The position numbers were made by a program, and so were the translations under genes. A DNA stretch of 64,000 nt from Streptomyces lincolnensis. Lineage in GTDB: Bacteria > Actinomycetota > Actinomycetes > Streptomycetales > Streptomycetaceae. This document shows positions 25,832 to 34,416 of the stretch, piece after piece. The notes below the pieces were generated by a model, which was not told the origin of the DNA, did not search any database, and was given only the letters and a program-made list of their open reading frames with translations. Where the stretch lies: NCBI RefSeq assembly GCF_001685355.1, contig NZ_CP016438.1:6262001-6326000 (forward strand), written 5' to 3'. Position 1 is the first letter of the stretch, and the number at the start of each line of letters is the position of its first letter.

Positions 25832-25865
25832 GAACGGGATCGGTGGACCACCACCGGTCCCGTTC
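25832..25865 (+). terminator. Terminator of the nucleoside salvage operon
   Basis: Fifteen-base arms (25832-25846; 25851-25865) with one mismatch and a 4-base loop, 22 bases after the deoA stop. Confidence 0.75.
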
Positions 25866-25903
25866 GGCATGCTGGGATCGGTGACGACCGATTGGAGACC
25901 GCC

Positions 25904-26491
25904 ATGAGCGCACTCGCCGCCGAGCCCGGCTCCCCTGGAAACACGGACTGGGACGAACTCGTCCGTGTCTGGGAGGAGACGGACGCTCCCGAGGGCAGCA
26001 AGGTGGAGATCATCGAAGGGATCGTCACCGTGTCGCCTCCGCCGTCCGAAGAGCACAACGACACTGCTGAGCTGGTTCAGCGCCGCCTGTACACAGCGAT
26101 TCCCGACGATTGGGGCGTCTATCAGACCCTCGGCCTCGCCTGCCCGGAGACGGGCGGCCTCTTCATGCCCGACCTGTGCGTCGTGCCGAGGGCTGCTCTG
26201 CGCCGTGGAACACGCGTGCATGCCGGCGAAGCCGAACTCGTCGTCGAGGTCACGTCCAAGAGCAACGCGAACCACGACCGCATCAAGAAGGCCCACGGCT
26301 ACGCCGTGGCGGGCGTACCGCTCTACCTCCTGCTGGACGCCTGGCAGTCAGGACGTCCCACGGCGACGCTCTACGGGGAACCGCGGAACGGCACATACCG
26401 AGTGCTTGACTCGGTGGAGTACGGCGAGGAGCTGACTCTGCCCGAGCCGTTCAAGCTGGTCCTCGACACCGGCATCTTCCCGCTCAGCTGA
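25904..26491 (+). CDS. Uma2 family (DUF820) restriction-endonuclease-like protein
   Basis: The 195-aa protein is a Uma2/DUF820 member with a PD-(D/E)XK-type fold. Visible features are KVEIIEGIVTVSPPPSEEHN, FMPDLCVV (the PD), and ELVVEVTSKSNANHDRIKKAHGYAVAGVPLYLLLD (the ExS/TxK region and following helix). Start is ATG 25904, with GGAG seven bases upstream; a TTG four codons earlier overlaps that site. Streptomyces carry many paralogues of unknown role. Nothing nearby suggests a partner. Confidence 0.88.
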   Translation: MSALAAEPGSPGNTDWDELVRVWEETDAPEGSKVEIIEGIVTVSPPPSEEHNDTAELVQRRLYTAIPDDWGVYQTLGLACPETGGLFMPDLCVVPRAALRRGTRVHAGEAELVVEVTSKSNANHDRIKKAHGYAVAGVPLYLLLDAWQSGRPTATLYGEPRNGTYRVLDSVEYGEELTLPEPFKLVLDTGIFPLS

Positions 26492-26498
26492 CTCCCAG

Positions 26499-27422
26499 TC
26501 ACCCCAGAACCGCCGCCACCACGATCAGCACCGGCACCGAGATCACCGTCGACACCAGGATCGAGTCCCGCGCCAACCGCTCGCCCACCCCGTAGGTCGA
26601 CGCGTACGTGTACAGGTTCTGCGCGGCCGGGAGGGCCGACGTCACCACCACGTCCAGCAGCGGAGCGCCCCGCAGGCCGAAGACTCCCGCCGCCAGGGCC
26701 CAGGCCGCGGCGGGCTGGCCCACCGACTTCAAGGCGACGGAGAGAAGGACGAGGTGGCGGTCCGGGCCGCGGCCGGGCATCGTGCTGCCGCACAGGGAGA
26801 TGCCGAAGGCGAGCAGAACGGCCGGGACGGACATACCGCCGATGAGGGAGAGCGGGTCCATGATCGGGGCCGGTACCTTCACCCCCGCCGCCGACACCGC
26901 CACCCCGGCCAGCGATCCCACTGCGATCGGATTGCGCAGGGGCGTCAGCAGCCGCGTCCACAGCGGGCCCTTCTCGCCCTCGCCGGAGGTCAGGTCCAGG
27001 ACGGTCAGCGCGACCGGGGTCACCCCGATCAGCTGGAACAGCAGCACCGGTGCCACCAGCGAGGCGTCGCCCAGCACATACACGGCGATCGGGATCCCGA
27101 GGTTGCCCGAGTTGACGTAACTGGAGCACAGCGCGCCGATCGTCGTACGGCCCACGCCCCAGCGTCGGACGACGCCCACCGCGACGAAGACCCCCGCCGC
27201 CAGCGCCGTGCTGAGCGCGGTGACCAGCAGGCGGCTGGAGAAGATCACCGACAGGTCGGTGCGCGCGAGCGTGGTGAACAGCAGGGCCGGGGACGCCACA
27301 TGGAAGGCGAGCTTGGTCAGGACCTGTCGGCCCTGGTCGCCGAGATAGCCGCGCAGACCGATGACATAGCCCACCCCGATCACGACCGCGATGACCGCGA
27401 ACCCGGTCAGCACTCCCTGCAC
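26499..27422 (-). CDS. AEC family membrane transporter
   Basis: The 307-aa protein has about ten hydrophobic segments split by a central polar loop, the auxin efflux carrier/malonate-malate permease (Mem_trans) layout. SYVNSGNLGIPIA in helix 4 is the family's conserved NxGxxG/P motif; PALLFTTL and SALPAAQNLYTYA are further conserved spots. It probably exports or imports a carboxylate or amino acid derivative. It converges on the Uma2 gene with only a 7-base gap. No regulator is adjacent. Confidence 0.87.
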   Translation of the reverse strand: MQGVLTGFAVIAVVIGVGYVIGLRGYLGDQGRQVLTKLAFHVASPALLFTTLARTDLSVIFSSRLLVTALSTALAAGVFVAVGVVRRWGVGRTTIGALCSSYVNSGNLGIPIAVYVLGDASLVAPVLLFQLIGVTPVALTVLDLTSGEGEKGPLWTRLLTPLRNPIAVGSLAGVAVSAAGVKVPAPIMDPLSLIGGMSVPAVLLAFGISLCGSTMPGRGPDRHLVLLSVALKSVGQPAAAWALAAGVFGLRGAPLLDVVVTSALPAAQNLYTYASTYGVGERLARDSILVSTVISVPVLIVVAAVLG

Positions 27423-27573
27423 GGAGCCTCCTCAGAGGTGAGGAAGGCGTGCGGTGTCCAGGGCGGCGCCGATATGTGGGGCATACAGGCAACCCTCCGG
27501 GGAAGGAGGGCCGCGGGTCAATGTGATCCCGGTCGGCGGGCGACCCGGGCGGCAGCCGAGGACGCCGGCCGCG

Positions 27574-27960
27574 ATGAGTTACGCCCGCCCGCCCGGTCTA
27601 CAGATCGTGGACGCCATGACACCCGCAGTACTCATGCTGACCGGCCCCGTCACCAGAGACGAGGTGGCCGGGCTCTGCGACGACGTGCGAGCGCTGCTGG
27701 AGAGCACCGGCGCCGAGCGAGTGGTGTGCGACGTCGCCGACCTCGGCCCGCCCGGCCTCACCGCCGTCGACCTGCTGGCCCGTCTCGACCTCACCGCCCG
27801 CAGGTGCGGCGGCCGGATCCGGCTGCGCGCCCCCGATCCCGCCCTACGCGCCTTCCTCGACCTGGTCGGCCTCGCCTTCGAGGTGGAGGGGCAGTCCGAA
27901 CAGCGGGAACCAGCGCTGGGTGTCGAGGAAGCAGTGGAACCCGGTGATCCGGCCGTCTGA
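27574..27960 (+). CDS. STAS-domain protein, tail overlapping the ECF sigma gene
   Basis: A 128-aa protein starting at ATG 27574. Residues about 12-105 look like a STAS domain of the anti-sigma-antagonist type: PAVLMLTGPVT, VVCDVADLGPPGLTAVDLLARL and an RIRLRAPDPALRAFLDLVGL helix. The usual phosphorylatable DSS/DxS turn is replaced by GPPGLT, so partner-switching by phosphorylation is doubtful. The last 39 codons overlap tail-to-tail with the sigma factor gene. A functional link to that sigma factor is speculation. The C-terminal ~30 residues may only reflect the overlap. Confidence 0.68.
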   Translation: MSYARPPGLQIVDAMTPAVLMLTGPVTRDEVAGLCDDVRALLESTGAERVVCDVADLGPPGLTAVDLLARLDLTARRCGGRIRLRAPDPALRAFLDLVGLAFEVEGQSEQREPALGVEEAVEPGDPAV

Positions 27961-28860
27961 GATCTCCAGCACCTGCACCGCCCAGGGGGTGAAGCCGCCC
28001 TTCTCCGGGTCCGGCTTGTACTGGGCGAACCCGGGCAGGCCGTTGACCTGGACCGGCAGCAGACGCGAACCGGCACAGGCGGAACCGAGCGTCGTCATGA
28101 AGCCGGTGATGTCGTCGTGGCCCGTCAGCCACAGGTCGAACGGCGGCATCGTCATGATGGCGTCCTCGTGCAGCAGGGCCGTCAGCGCCGTCATGTCGTA
28201 GCCCTCGAAGGCCGCCACATAGCGGTCCAGGAGCTTTTGCTGGTCCTCGTCCAGCGGGTCGGACACCACCGCGTCGGCGCCGTGCTGCGCCCGCTCGGCG
28301 AGGGTCGCGCGGGCCCGCTGGAGGGCGCTGTTGACCGAGGCGACCGAGGTGTCGAGCAGCTCGGCGACCTCGCTCGCCTTCCAGGCCAGCACCTCGCGCA
28401 GGATCAGCACCGCGCGCTGCTTGGCCGGGAGCTGCTGAAGGGCGGCCATGAAGGCCAGCCGGACCGATTCCTTGGCGACGGCCGCCTCTGCCGGGTCTTC
28501 CGTCGTCGGGAGCACGCGCGCGTCGGGCATGGGTTCCAGCCAGGTGTTGTCCGGGCGGGGGGAGAGGGCGGCCTGGGCGAGCGGCGTGGACTCGGAGAGG
28601 TCCATGGGGCGGGCGCGCTTGTTGCCGGCGGTGAGCATGTCCAGGCAGACGTTCGTCGCGATGCGGTAGAGCCAGGAGCGGAGACTGGAGCGCCCCTCGA
28701 ACTTCTCGTAGCTGCGCCAGGCTCGGACCATGGTGTCCTGGACCGCGTCCTCGGCCTCGAAGGAGGAGCCGAGCATCCGGTAGCAGTAGCCGGTCAGCTC
28801 CGTCCGGTGCCGTTCCAATGTGACGTCGAGGTCCGTCGGCGTCGCCGTGCTGTTCGTCAT
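27844..28860 (-). CDS. ECF-type sigma factor with C-terminal SnoaL-like domain
   Basis: The 338-aa protein has sigma region 2 at about residues 15-85 (GYCYRMLGSSFEAEDAVQDTMVRAWR) and region 4 at about 140-200 (LPAKQRAVLILREVLAWKASEVAELLDTSVASVNSALQRAR). A SnoaL/NTF2-like domain follows from about 215 (YVAAFEGYDMTALTALLHEDAIMTMPP to PWAVQVLEISDGRITGFHCFLD). This is the SigG/SigJ-like group (TIGR02960-type as I recall), where the extra domain replaces a separate anti-sigma factor. Its final 117 bases are shared with the convergent STAS gene. The trigger is unknown. Confidence 0.92.
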   Translation of the reverse strand: MTNSTATPTDLDVTLERHRTELTGYCYRMLGSSFEAEDAVQDTMVRAWRSYEKFEGRSSLRSWLYRIATNVCLDMLTAGNKRARPMDLSESTPLAQAALSPRPDNTWLEPMPDARVLPTTEDPAEAAVAKESVRLAFMAALQQLPAKQRAVLILREVLAWKASEVAELLDTSVASVNSALQRARATLAERAQHGADAVVSDPLDEDQQKLLDRYVAAFEGYDMTALTALLHEDAIMTMPPFDLWLTGHDDITGFMTTLGSACAGSRLLPVQVNGLPGFAQYKPDPEKGGFTPWAVQVLEISDGRITGFHCFLDTQRWFPLFGLPLHLEGEADQVEEGA

Positions 28861-28977
28861 CGTCCACCCACCCCTGTGGAGTATCTGTCACGCCTCTTTG
28901 CGTCCAGCACTTCGGAAGCTACCGCAGCCCACTGACAATGGCCCGCCAAGTGGGGAAAGGGGCAGGTGGGAGAGGTG

Positions 28978-29100
28978 CTGGGGCTCCGCCCCGGACCCCG
29001 CTCCTCAAACGCCGGAGGGGCTGGATTTTCAGCCCGTCCGGCGTTTGAGGACGAGGCCCCTTCAGGGCCGAAGCGGGGGTCTGGGGGCGGCAGCCCCCAG
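28978..29100. repeat. Nested palindromic intergenic element
   Basis: Inner arms CCTCAAACGCCGGA (29003-29016) and TCCGGCGTTTGAGG (29037-29050) are perfect complements around GGGGCTGGATTTTCAGCCC-like sequence. Outer GC-rich arms (CTGGGGCTCCGCCCC... near 28978 and ...GGCAGCCCCCAG near 29100) are partly complementary. I know this type as a common dispersed intergenic unit in Streptomyces. It lies between two genes reading leftward and may terminate transcription from the MFS gene. Confidence 0.65.
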
Positions 29101-29140
29101 GGATGGGACGGGTAGGGGCGGCGGGGGCGAAGGAAACCCC

Positions 29141-30433
29141 TCAGTGCACCGGCACCGGACCCCGCCGCGCCGCGACCCGCGCCGCACGCGTGCCGAGGAC
29201 CGTGATGGCCACGACGCCGATCACGGCGAGGAGGCCGACCCCCACCGTGCCGCTCCAGCCGCCCGAGTGAAAGGCCACCGCGCCGATCGTGCTGCCGGCG
29301 CTGGAGCCGATGTAGTAGGCGGACTGGTACAGCGCCGAGGCCTGCGCGCGCCCGGTCGTCGCCGTCTTGCTGACCGCCGAGGACGCGACCGCGTGCCCCG
29401 CGAAGAAGCCCCCGGTGATCAGGACCAGGCCCAGCAGGACGAGCGGCAGGGAGTCGGCCAGGGACACCAGCAGACCCGCGGCCGTCGTACCGCCCGCCGC
29501 GTACAGCGCACCCCGGCGGCCGAGGCGCCCGACCAGCCGGCCGGCCGTGGACGCCGAGACCGTGCCCACCAGGTAGACCAGGAAGATCGAGCCGATGACG
29601 CCCTGCGGGAGCCCGAAGGGGGCCTCGGTCAGGCGGTAGCCGATCACCGTGTAGACCCCGCCGAACACCGTCATGAACAGCGCGCCGATCGCGTACAGCC
29701 GGCGCATCAGCGGGTTCGCGAGATGGTCGCGGACCGTACGGGCCAGGACCCGCGGCCGCAGCGAGCCGGTCACGAAGTGCTTCGGCGCGGGCAGCAGCAG
29801 TCGGAAGGCCACCGCGCAGCCGACCGCGATCACTCCGATCACCCCGACCGCGACCCGCCAGCCCCACTCCTGCGCGACCCAGCCGGTGATGACCCGGCCG
29901 CTCATCCCGCCGACGCTGTTGCCCGCCACGAACAGACCGATCGCGGTGACCAGCGCCTTGGGCGTGACCTCCTCCGCGAGATACGCCGTCGCCGAGGCCG
30001 GCAGCCCGGCCAGCGCCGCGCCCTGGACCGCCCGCAGCGCCACCAGCGCGCCCAGCGAGGGCGCGAAGGGCACCAGCAGGGCCACGGTCACCGCGACCGC
30101 CAGCGAGGCGGTCATCACCGTACGACGGCCGAAACGCTCGGACAGGGCGCTCATCGGCAGGACGAACAGCGCCAGCCCACCGGTCGCGGCCGCCACCGTC
30201 CAGCTCGCCTCGCTCGCCGCCACCCCGAAGTCGCCGGAGATCAGCGGCAGCAGCGCCTGCGTGGAGTACAGCAGCGCGAAGGTCGCGACACCGGCGAGGA
30301 AGAGGGCGAAGCTCATCCGTCGGTAGCCGGGCCCGCCCGGGGCCATACGGGAATCGACGACGGGGGAGGCGGGGGACGGGACGGACGGTGCGGCGCCCAC
30401 GGCGGTGGACGCCCCGGTACTGGCGGGAGACAT
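29141..30433 (-). CDS. MFS transporter
   Basis: A 430-aa major facilitator with 12 predicted helices. An unstructured N-terminus of about 38 residues is followed by FALFLAGVATFALLYSTQALLPLI and the loop 2-3 motif SALSERFGRRTVM. A second GRLGRRG follows in the C-terminal half. This pattern is close to the YnfM/AraJ drug-efflux group. It diverges from a LysR regulator across a 63-base gap, the usual arrangement of a transporter and its own regulator. The substrate is unknown. Confidence 0.9.
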   Translation of the reverse strand: MSPASTGASTAVGAAPSVPSPASPVVDSRMAPGGPGYRRMSFALFLAGVATFALLYSTQALLPLISGDFGVAASEASWTVAAATGGLALFVLPMSALSERFGRRTVMTASLAVAVTVALLVPFAPSLGALVALRAVQGAALAGLPASATAYLAEEVTPKALVTAIGLFVAGNSVGGMSGRVITGWVAQEWGWRVAVGVIGVIAVGCAVAFRLLLPAPKHFVTGSLRPRVLARTVRDHLANPLMRRLYAIGALFMTVFGGVYTVIGYRLTEAPFGLPQGVIGSIFLVYLVGTVSASTAGRLVGRLGRRGALYAAGGTTAAGLLVSLADSLPLVLLGLVLITGGFFAGHAVASSAVSKTATTGRAQASALYQSAYYIGSSAGSTIGAVAFHSGGWSGTVGVGLLAVIGVVAITVLGTRAARVAARRGPVPVH

Positions 30434-30460
30434 GCTTCGAACCTAAGGACGACCCCGCTC

Positions 30461-30480
30461 ATCCGTCCAATGCACGGAAT
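30461..30480. promoter_or_regulatory. Possible LysR-type binding site between MFS and lysR genes
   Basis: In the 63-base divergent gap, TCCGT (30462-30466) and ACGGA (30474-30478) form an inverted repeat spaced 7 bases apart, with outer ATCCGT/ACGGAAT partly matching. It fits the general T-N11-A layout. Confidence 0.4.
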
Positions 30481-30496
30481 CGCCATAATCGTTCCC

Positions 30497-31450
30497 ATGG
30501 AGCATCAGCAGAGGTCACAGTCCCGTCTGTCACCGTCCAGTGACACAGAAGACATGGTCATGTTGCTGGCGCCCCGGCTCGCGTACTTCGCCGGAGTCGC
30601 CCGCACCGAGCACGTCACCCGCGCCGCCCAGGAGATGCAGGTCCCGCAGTCCACCCTGTCCCGGGCCATGGTCCGCCTGGAACAGGACCTGGGCGTCGAC
30701 CTGTTCGCCCGCATCGGCCGTACGGTCTCCCTCACGCCCGCCGGTCGCACCTTCCTCACCTCCGTCGAGGGCGCCCTCGCCGAGGTCGCCCGCGCCGCCG
30801 ACGCGGTCCGCGCCGACGCCGACCCGGCCACCGGCAAGGTCGCCTTCGGCTTTCTGCACACCATGGGCTCCGAGACGGTCCCCGGCCTGATCCGCGCCTT
30901 CCGCGCCGACCATCCGCGCGTCCGCTTCAGCCTCGTCCAGAACTACGGCGAGGCCATGATCGAACGCCTGCGCTCGGGCGAGCTGGACCTCTGCCTGACC
31001 TCCCCGGTCCCGGACGCCCCCGACCTCGTCGGCCGCCGCCTCGACGAACAGAAACTCCGCCTCGTCGTCCCCGCCGACCACCGCCTCGCCGCCCGCAAAC
31101 GCGTCCGCCTCGCCGAGGCCGCCGACGAAACGTTCGTCACGCTGGAACCGGGCTACGGCATGCGCCGCATCACCGACGACCTCTGCCAGGAAGCCGGCTT
31201 CAAACCCCGCATCGCCTTCGAGGGCGAGGAGGCGGAGACACTGCGGGGCCTCGTCGCGGCCGGCCTCGGGGTGGCCCTCCTGCCCCCACCGGCCGTCCCC
31301 CGCCCGGGAGTTGTCGAACTCACGGTCACAGCCCCCAGAGCGGTACGAGAAATCGCGGTCGCCTGGCTCGACGGCCACCCGGACACACCCCCGGTGGCAG
31401 CGTTCAAGAGGTTCCTGCTGTCGAAAAGAGGGAACCTGCTCCCGACCTAG
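30497..31450 (+). CDS. LysR family transcriptional regulator
   Basis: The 317-aa protein starts at ATG 30497; the open frame continues upstream but reads antisense to the MFS gene. The winged HTH is at about residues 25-85 (LAYFAGVARTEHVTRAAQEMQVPQSTLSRAMVRLEQDLGVDLFARIGR). The effector-binding domain starts near GKVAFGFLHTMGSETVPGLI. It probably controls the divergent MFS transporter and itself. The inducer is unknown. The codon pattern and length are normal for the family. Confidence 0.93.
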   Translation: MEHQQRSQSRLSPSSDTEDMVMLLAPRLAYFAGVARTEHVTRAAQEMQVPQSTLSRAMVRLEQDLGVDLFARIGRTVSLTPAGRTFLTSVEGALAEVARAADAVRADADPATGKVAFGFLHTMGSETVPGLIRAFRADHPRVRFSLVQNYGEAMIERLRSGELDLCLTSPVPDAPDLVGRRLDEQKLRLVVPADHRLAARKRVRLAEAADETFVTLEPGYGMRRITDDLCQEAGFKPRIAFEGEEAETLRGLVAAGLGVALLPPPAVPRPGVVELTVTAPRAVREIAVAWLDGHPDTPPVAAFKRFLLSKRGNLLPT

Positions 31451-31486
31451 GGGCGCGAGGAACTGCGCGACCAGCCACAACGAACC
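31449..31486. repeat. Dispersed repeat, copy A
   Basis: AGGGGCGCGAGGAACTGCGC followed by GACCAGCC, directly at the lysR stop. It belongs to the family also found at 48069, 48187, 56233 (inverted) and 59104. This copy has one A for G in the core. Confidence 0.7.
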
Positions 31487-31510
31487 GATAGCGACCCACG
31501 CACCGCAGGT

Positions 31511-32272
31511 TCAACGGCGAAGGGACCGCCCAAAGCCGGAGGCAAGCGGCATCCTCAATCCCAGCGGCGGCGGCGCAGCCATCGCATCCCGAACCGGCCG
31601 GGAAAACGCCCGCCCGAACAACGCCCCCATCACGAAGTCCTCGGCGAGCGCATGCACTTCCTCCCGATGCTGATGCAACCCGTGCCCGTCGGAATGCACC
31701 TCGAACCGGCACACCTCCCGGTTCGCCTTCTTCGCCCGGGACGCCAGCCGGAACGACAACTCCGGATCCGTTCGCTCGTCGTTCGTGCCGTGCGCGATCA
31801 ACACCTGCCGCCCGACCAGTTGTTTCACCGGTTCGGGTGGCGCGGCCACGTCCTCCTCGGGCAGCCAGGGGGCCAGCGCCACCACGGAGTTGACCGCCTC
31901 GTGCCCGGCCGAGCGCAGCGCCGCCCGGGCGCCCATGTCGATGCCGACGAGGCAGACGGAGACATCGCCGTAGCGTCGTACGACCTCTTCGGCCGCCCAC
32001 GTCGCGTCATGGGCGAGATGGGCCTCGCTGCCGTTCCAGCCGCGATAGCGGTAGTGGACGACATGGGTCGCCAACCCCTCGGCGCGGCCCGCGCGTTCGA
32101 AACGGCGGCCCAACGTCCTGACGGACGCGGCCGCCCACAGGGTGGAGGGTCTGCGGGTGGAGACCTCGTCGCCCGCGGGGAGCAGTAGCACCACCCCGCT
32201 CACCGCCGTCGGTTCCGGACCGAGCGCCCGCCCCAGCCGGGCCGTGCGAACCGGCGTCGCTTGCTGTGCCAT
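31511..32272 (-). CDS. Alpha/beta hydrolase family protein
   Basis: The 253-aa protein has an alpha/beta hydrolase fold related to dienelactone hydrolase-like proteins: GVVLLLPAGDE early, VCLVGIDMGARAALRS at the nucleophile elbow, LIAHGTNDERTDPE and EVHSDGHGLHQH toward the end. The elbow carries Asp (GIDMG) where esterases have Ser and dienelactone hydrolases have Cys. The acid (Asp in HGTNDERTDP) and His (DGHGLH) seem present. It is a single gene diverging from add. The substrate is unknown. Confidence 0.8.
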   Translation of the reverse strand: MAQQATPVRTARLGRALGPEPTAVSGVVLLLPAGDEVSTRRPSTLWAAASVRTLGRRFERAGRAEGLATHVVHYRYRGWNGSEAHLAHDATWAAEEVVRRYGDVSVCLVGIDMGARAALRSAGHEAVNSVVALAPWLPEEDVAAPPEPVKQLVGRQVLIAHGTNDERTDPELSFRLASRAKKANREVCRFEVHSDGHGLHQHREEVHALAEDFVMGALFGRAFSRPVRDAMAAPPPLGLRMPLASGFGRSLRR

Positions 32273-32357
32273 GACAGAACAGTGTCAGAAGGGTGGGTGT
32301 ACGCCACTAGTACGTGCGGTCACCGTTACGTATCGGCGTTTTCGTACACCGCGCGAT

Positions 32358-32369
32358 CTACGCGCGTAG
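32358..32369. promoter_or_regulatory. Perfect palindromic operator upstream of add
   Basis: CTACGCGCGTAG, a perfect 12-bp palindrome preceded by GAT. It precedes a -10-like TAGAGT (32374-32379) that ends six bases before the add ATG, so the site would sit between -35 and -10 of a leaderless promoter. No good -35 is visible. Confidence 0.72.
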
Positions 32370-32385
32370 GAGTTAGAGTGCGGAG

Positions 32386-33549
32386 ATGACGAGCCAGACT
32401 GAGCGGATGGGGAAGACCCCGAGCCCGGACCAGATCCGCCGGGCACCCAAGGTTCTGCTGCACGACCACCTCGACGGCGGGCTGCGCCCCGGCACGATCG
32501 TCGACCTCGCCCGGGACACCGGATACGCCCACCTCCCCGAGACCGACCCCGACAAGCTCGGCGTCTGGTTCCGCGAGGCCGCCGACTCCGGTTCCCTGGA
32601 GAGGTACTTGGAGACCTTCTCGCACACCGTCGGCGTGATGCAGACCCGTGACGCCCTCGTCCGGGTCGCCGCCGAGTGCGCCGAGGACCTCGCCGAGGAC
32701 GGCGTCGTCTACGCGGAGGTGCGCTACGCCCCCGAACAGCACCTGAACGGCGGTCTCACCCTCGAAGAGGTCGTCGAGGCCGTCAACGAGGGCTTCCGGG
32801 AAGGGGAGCGGCGGGCCCGCGAGAGCGGCCGGCGCATCCGGGTGGGCGCCCTGCTCACCGCCATGCGGCACGCGGCCCGTGCCCTGGAGATCGCCGAACT
32901 CGCCAACCGCTACCGCGACCTGGGCGTGGTCGGCTTCGACATCGCGGGCGCCGAGGCCGGTTACCCGCCCACCCGGCACCTGGACGCCTTCGAGTACCTC
33001 AAGCGCGAGAACAACCACTTCACCATCCACGCCGGCGAGGCCTTCGGGCTGCCGTCGATCTGGCAGGCCCTCCAGTGGTGCGGCGCCGACCGGCTCGGCC
33101 ACGGCGTGCGCATCATCGACGACATCCAGGTCCACGAGGACGGCTCGGTCAAGCTCGGGCGACTCGCCTCCTACGTCCGCGACAAGCGCGTCCCGCTGGA
33201 GCTGTGCCCCAGCTCCAACCTCCAGACCGGGGCCGCGAGCTCGTACACCGAGCATCCCATCGGACTGCTGCGGCGGCTGCACTTCCGGGCCACCGTGAAC
33301 ACCGACAACCGCCTGATGTCGGGCACCAGCATGAGCCGGGAATTCGAGCACCTTGTCGAGGCGTTCGGTTATACGCTCGATGACATGCAGTGGTTCTCCG
33401 TCAATGCGATGAAATCAGCGTTCATTCCTTTCGATGAACGACTCGCCATGATCAATGACGTCGTCAAGCCCGGATATGCGGAGCTGAAGTCCGAATGGCT
33501 GTTCCAGCAGACCGCTTCCACCAGCGGATCTGTGGACTCGGAAGGCTGA
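32386..33549 (+). CDS. add: Adenosine deaminase
   Basis: The 387-aa enzyme deaminates adenosine and deoxyadenosine to inosine and deoxyinosine. Zinc and catalytic residues are visible: HDHLDGG at 26-32 (the HxH), HAGE at 215-218, a GHG at 238-240, and NTDN at 305-308 with the catalytic Asp pair region. SSNLQT at 276-281 is also typical. The first bases downstream of the promoter appear to be the start codon. Product inosine is the substrate of the purine nucleoside phosphorylase at 48294, which carries the same operator. Codon use in the last 60 codons is less GC-rich than the rest. Confidence 0.95.
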   Translation: MTSQTERMGKTPSPDQIRRAPKVLLHDHLDGGLRPGTIVDLARDTGYAHLPETDPDKLGVWFREAADSGSLERYLETFSHTVGVMQTRDALVRVAAECAEDLAEDGVVYAEVRYAPEQHLNGGLTLEEVVEAVNEGFREGERRARESGRRIRVGALLTAMRHAARALEIAELANRYRDLGVVGFDIAGAEAGYPPTRHLDAFEYLKRENNHFTIHAGEAFGLPSIWQALQWCGADRLGHGVRIIDDIQVHEDGSVKLGRLASYVRDKRVPLELCPSSNLQTGAASSYTEHPIGLLRRLHFRATVNTDNRLMSGTSMSREFEHLVEAFGYTLDDMQWFSVNAMKSAFIPFDERLAMINDVVKPGYAELKSEWLFQQTASTSGSVDSEG

Positions 33550-33571
33550 TTCACCAGAATCAGGAGTACGG

Positions 33572-33604
33572 AATGCGGGCGGGCTTTCACAATCCGTCCG
33601 CATT
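33572..33604 (+). terminator. Terminator after add
   Basis: Arms AATGCGGGCGG (33572-33582) and CCGTCCGCATT (33594-33604), with one mismatch and an 11-base loop, 22 bases after the stop and followed by a short T-rich stretch. Confidence 0.6.
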
Positions 33605-33688
33605 TCGATGTTTGCGGCGGGCGCCTGTGCATGTTTACGGTCGTGGACCGCTCACATCCCCGTAACTCCATTTCGAGGACGCAATTTC

Positions 33689-34048
33689 ATGAAGCAGTCT
33701 GCTGCCAAGACCCTCGGTGTCGCCGCCCTCGGTGCCGCCTTCGCCGCCGCCGGTGCCGGCGTCGCGAACGCTGCCCCGGCCCTGCCCGACCCCACGCAGG
33801 CCCTGGACGGCGTGACCAAGACCCTCCCGACGGAGAGCCTCACCAAGAACCTCCCGGGTGCCGGTGAGGCGCTCGCCCAGGCGCAGCCGGCCCTCGGCAC
33901 GAGCCTGGCCACCGCGCAGCCGGTCGCGCAGCAGGTGCTCTCCGAGGGGCCGACCGCGCCGGTCGCCGGTCTGCTCGGCGGCCTGCCGGTCGGCGGCGCC
34001 GGACTGCCCACGCAGGGCCTGCCCGTGAACGGCATTCCGCTGGGCTGA
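33689..34048 (+). CDS. Small secreted protein, unknown function
   Basis: A 119-aa protein with a clear Sec signal peptide: MKQSAAKTLG, an Ala/Gly-rich hydrophobic core, and a probable cut after GVANAA near residue 29. The mature part is about 90 residues of low-complexity Pro/Gly/Leu/Gln sequence with repeated short segments such as LGGLPVGGAGLPTQGLPVNGIPLG, and no Cys. GAGGAC lies eight bases before the ATG. A similarly built protein is at 40015. It may be a wall-associated or surface protein; I know no function for it. Confidence 0.75.
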   Translation: MKQSAAKTLGVAALGAAFAAAGAGVANAAPALPDPTQALDGVTKTLPTESLTKNLPGAGEALAQAQPALGTSLATAQPVAQQVLSEGPTAPVAGLLGGLPVGGAGLPTQGLPVNGIPLG

Positions 34049-34065
34049 CCCGACACCCCTGCACG

Positions 34066-34111
34066 CGCCGGTGGGGCGCACCCCGTGTCCACGGGGTGCG
34101 CCCCACCGGCG
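34066..34111. terminator. Bidirectional terminator
   Basis: Perfect 21-bp arms (34066-34086; 34091-34111) and a 4-base loop, exactly between the convergent secreted-protein and PspC genes. Confidence 0.85.
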
Positions 34112-34119
34112 TACATACG

Positions 34120-34323
34120 TCACCAGGCGGTGCGGGCCGCCTTGCCCTCCGAGGGGAACAGGATCCACAGCGCGATGTAGAGCAGGAACTGCGGCCCCGG
34201 CAGCAGGCACGAGACCAGGAAGATGACGCGCATCGTCGTCGCGGAGGTGCCGAAGCGCCGTGCCAGCGCGGCACACACTCCGCCGATCATGCGGCCGTTG
34301 GTGGGGCGGGCGAGGCGGGACAT
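34120..34323 (-). CDS. PspC domain membrane protein
   Basis: A 67-aa protein starting at ATG 34321-34323 with AAGGAGC upstream. It is essentially one PspC domain: RLARPTNGRMIGGVCAALARRFG, then a hydrophobic helix (MRVIFLVSCLLPGPQFLLYIALWILFP). PspC proteins are phage-shock/envelope-stress membrane components. This single-domain form, without a partner kinase or PspA nearby, is common in Streptomyces. Role in envelope stress is family knowledge, not shown here. Confidence 0.9.
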   Translation of the reverse strand: MSRLARPTNGRMIGGVCAALARRFGTSATTMRVIFLVSCLLPGPQFLLYIALWILFPSEGKAARTAW

Positions 34324-34416
34324 TGCGGCTCCTTCGTGAGCGTCTGTTCGAGGCGGGCCGTGTACCCGTCTCAACTGACCCCAACGTTACGGAGACGAAG
34401 GGGGCAAAGCGTCGCT

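Noticed and set aside
28820..31450. Long plus-strand frame merging with the LysR gene
   Set aside because: Only the part from 30497 has LysR homology; upstream is Arg-rich shadow of the MFS gene.
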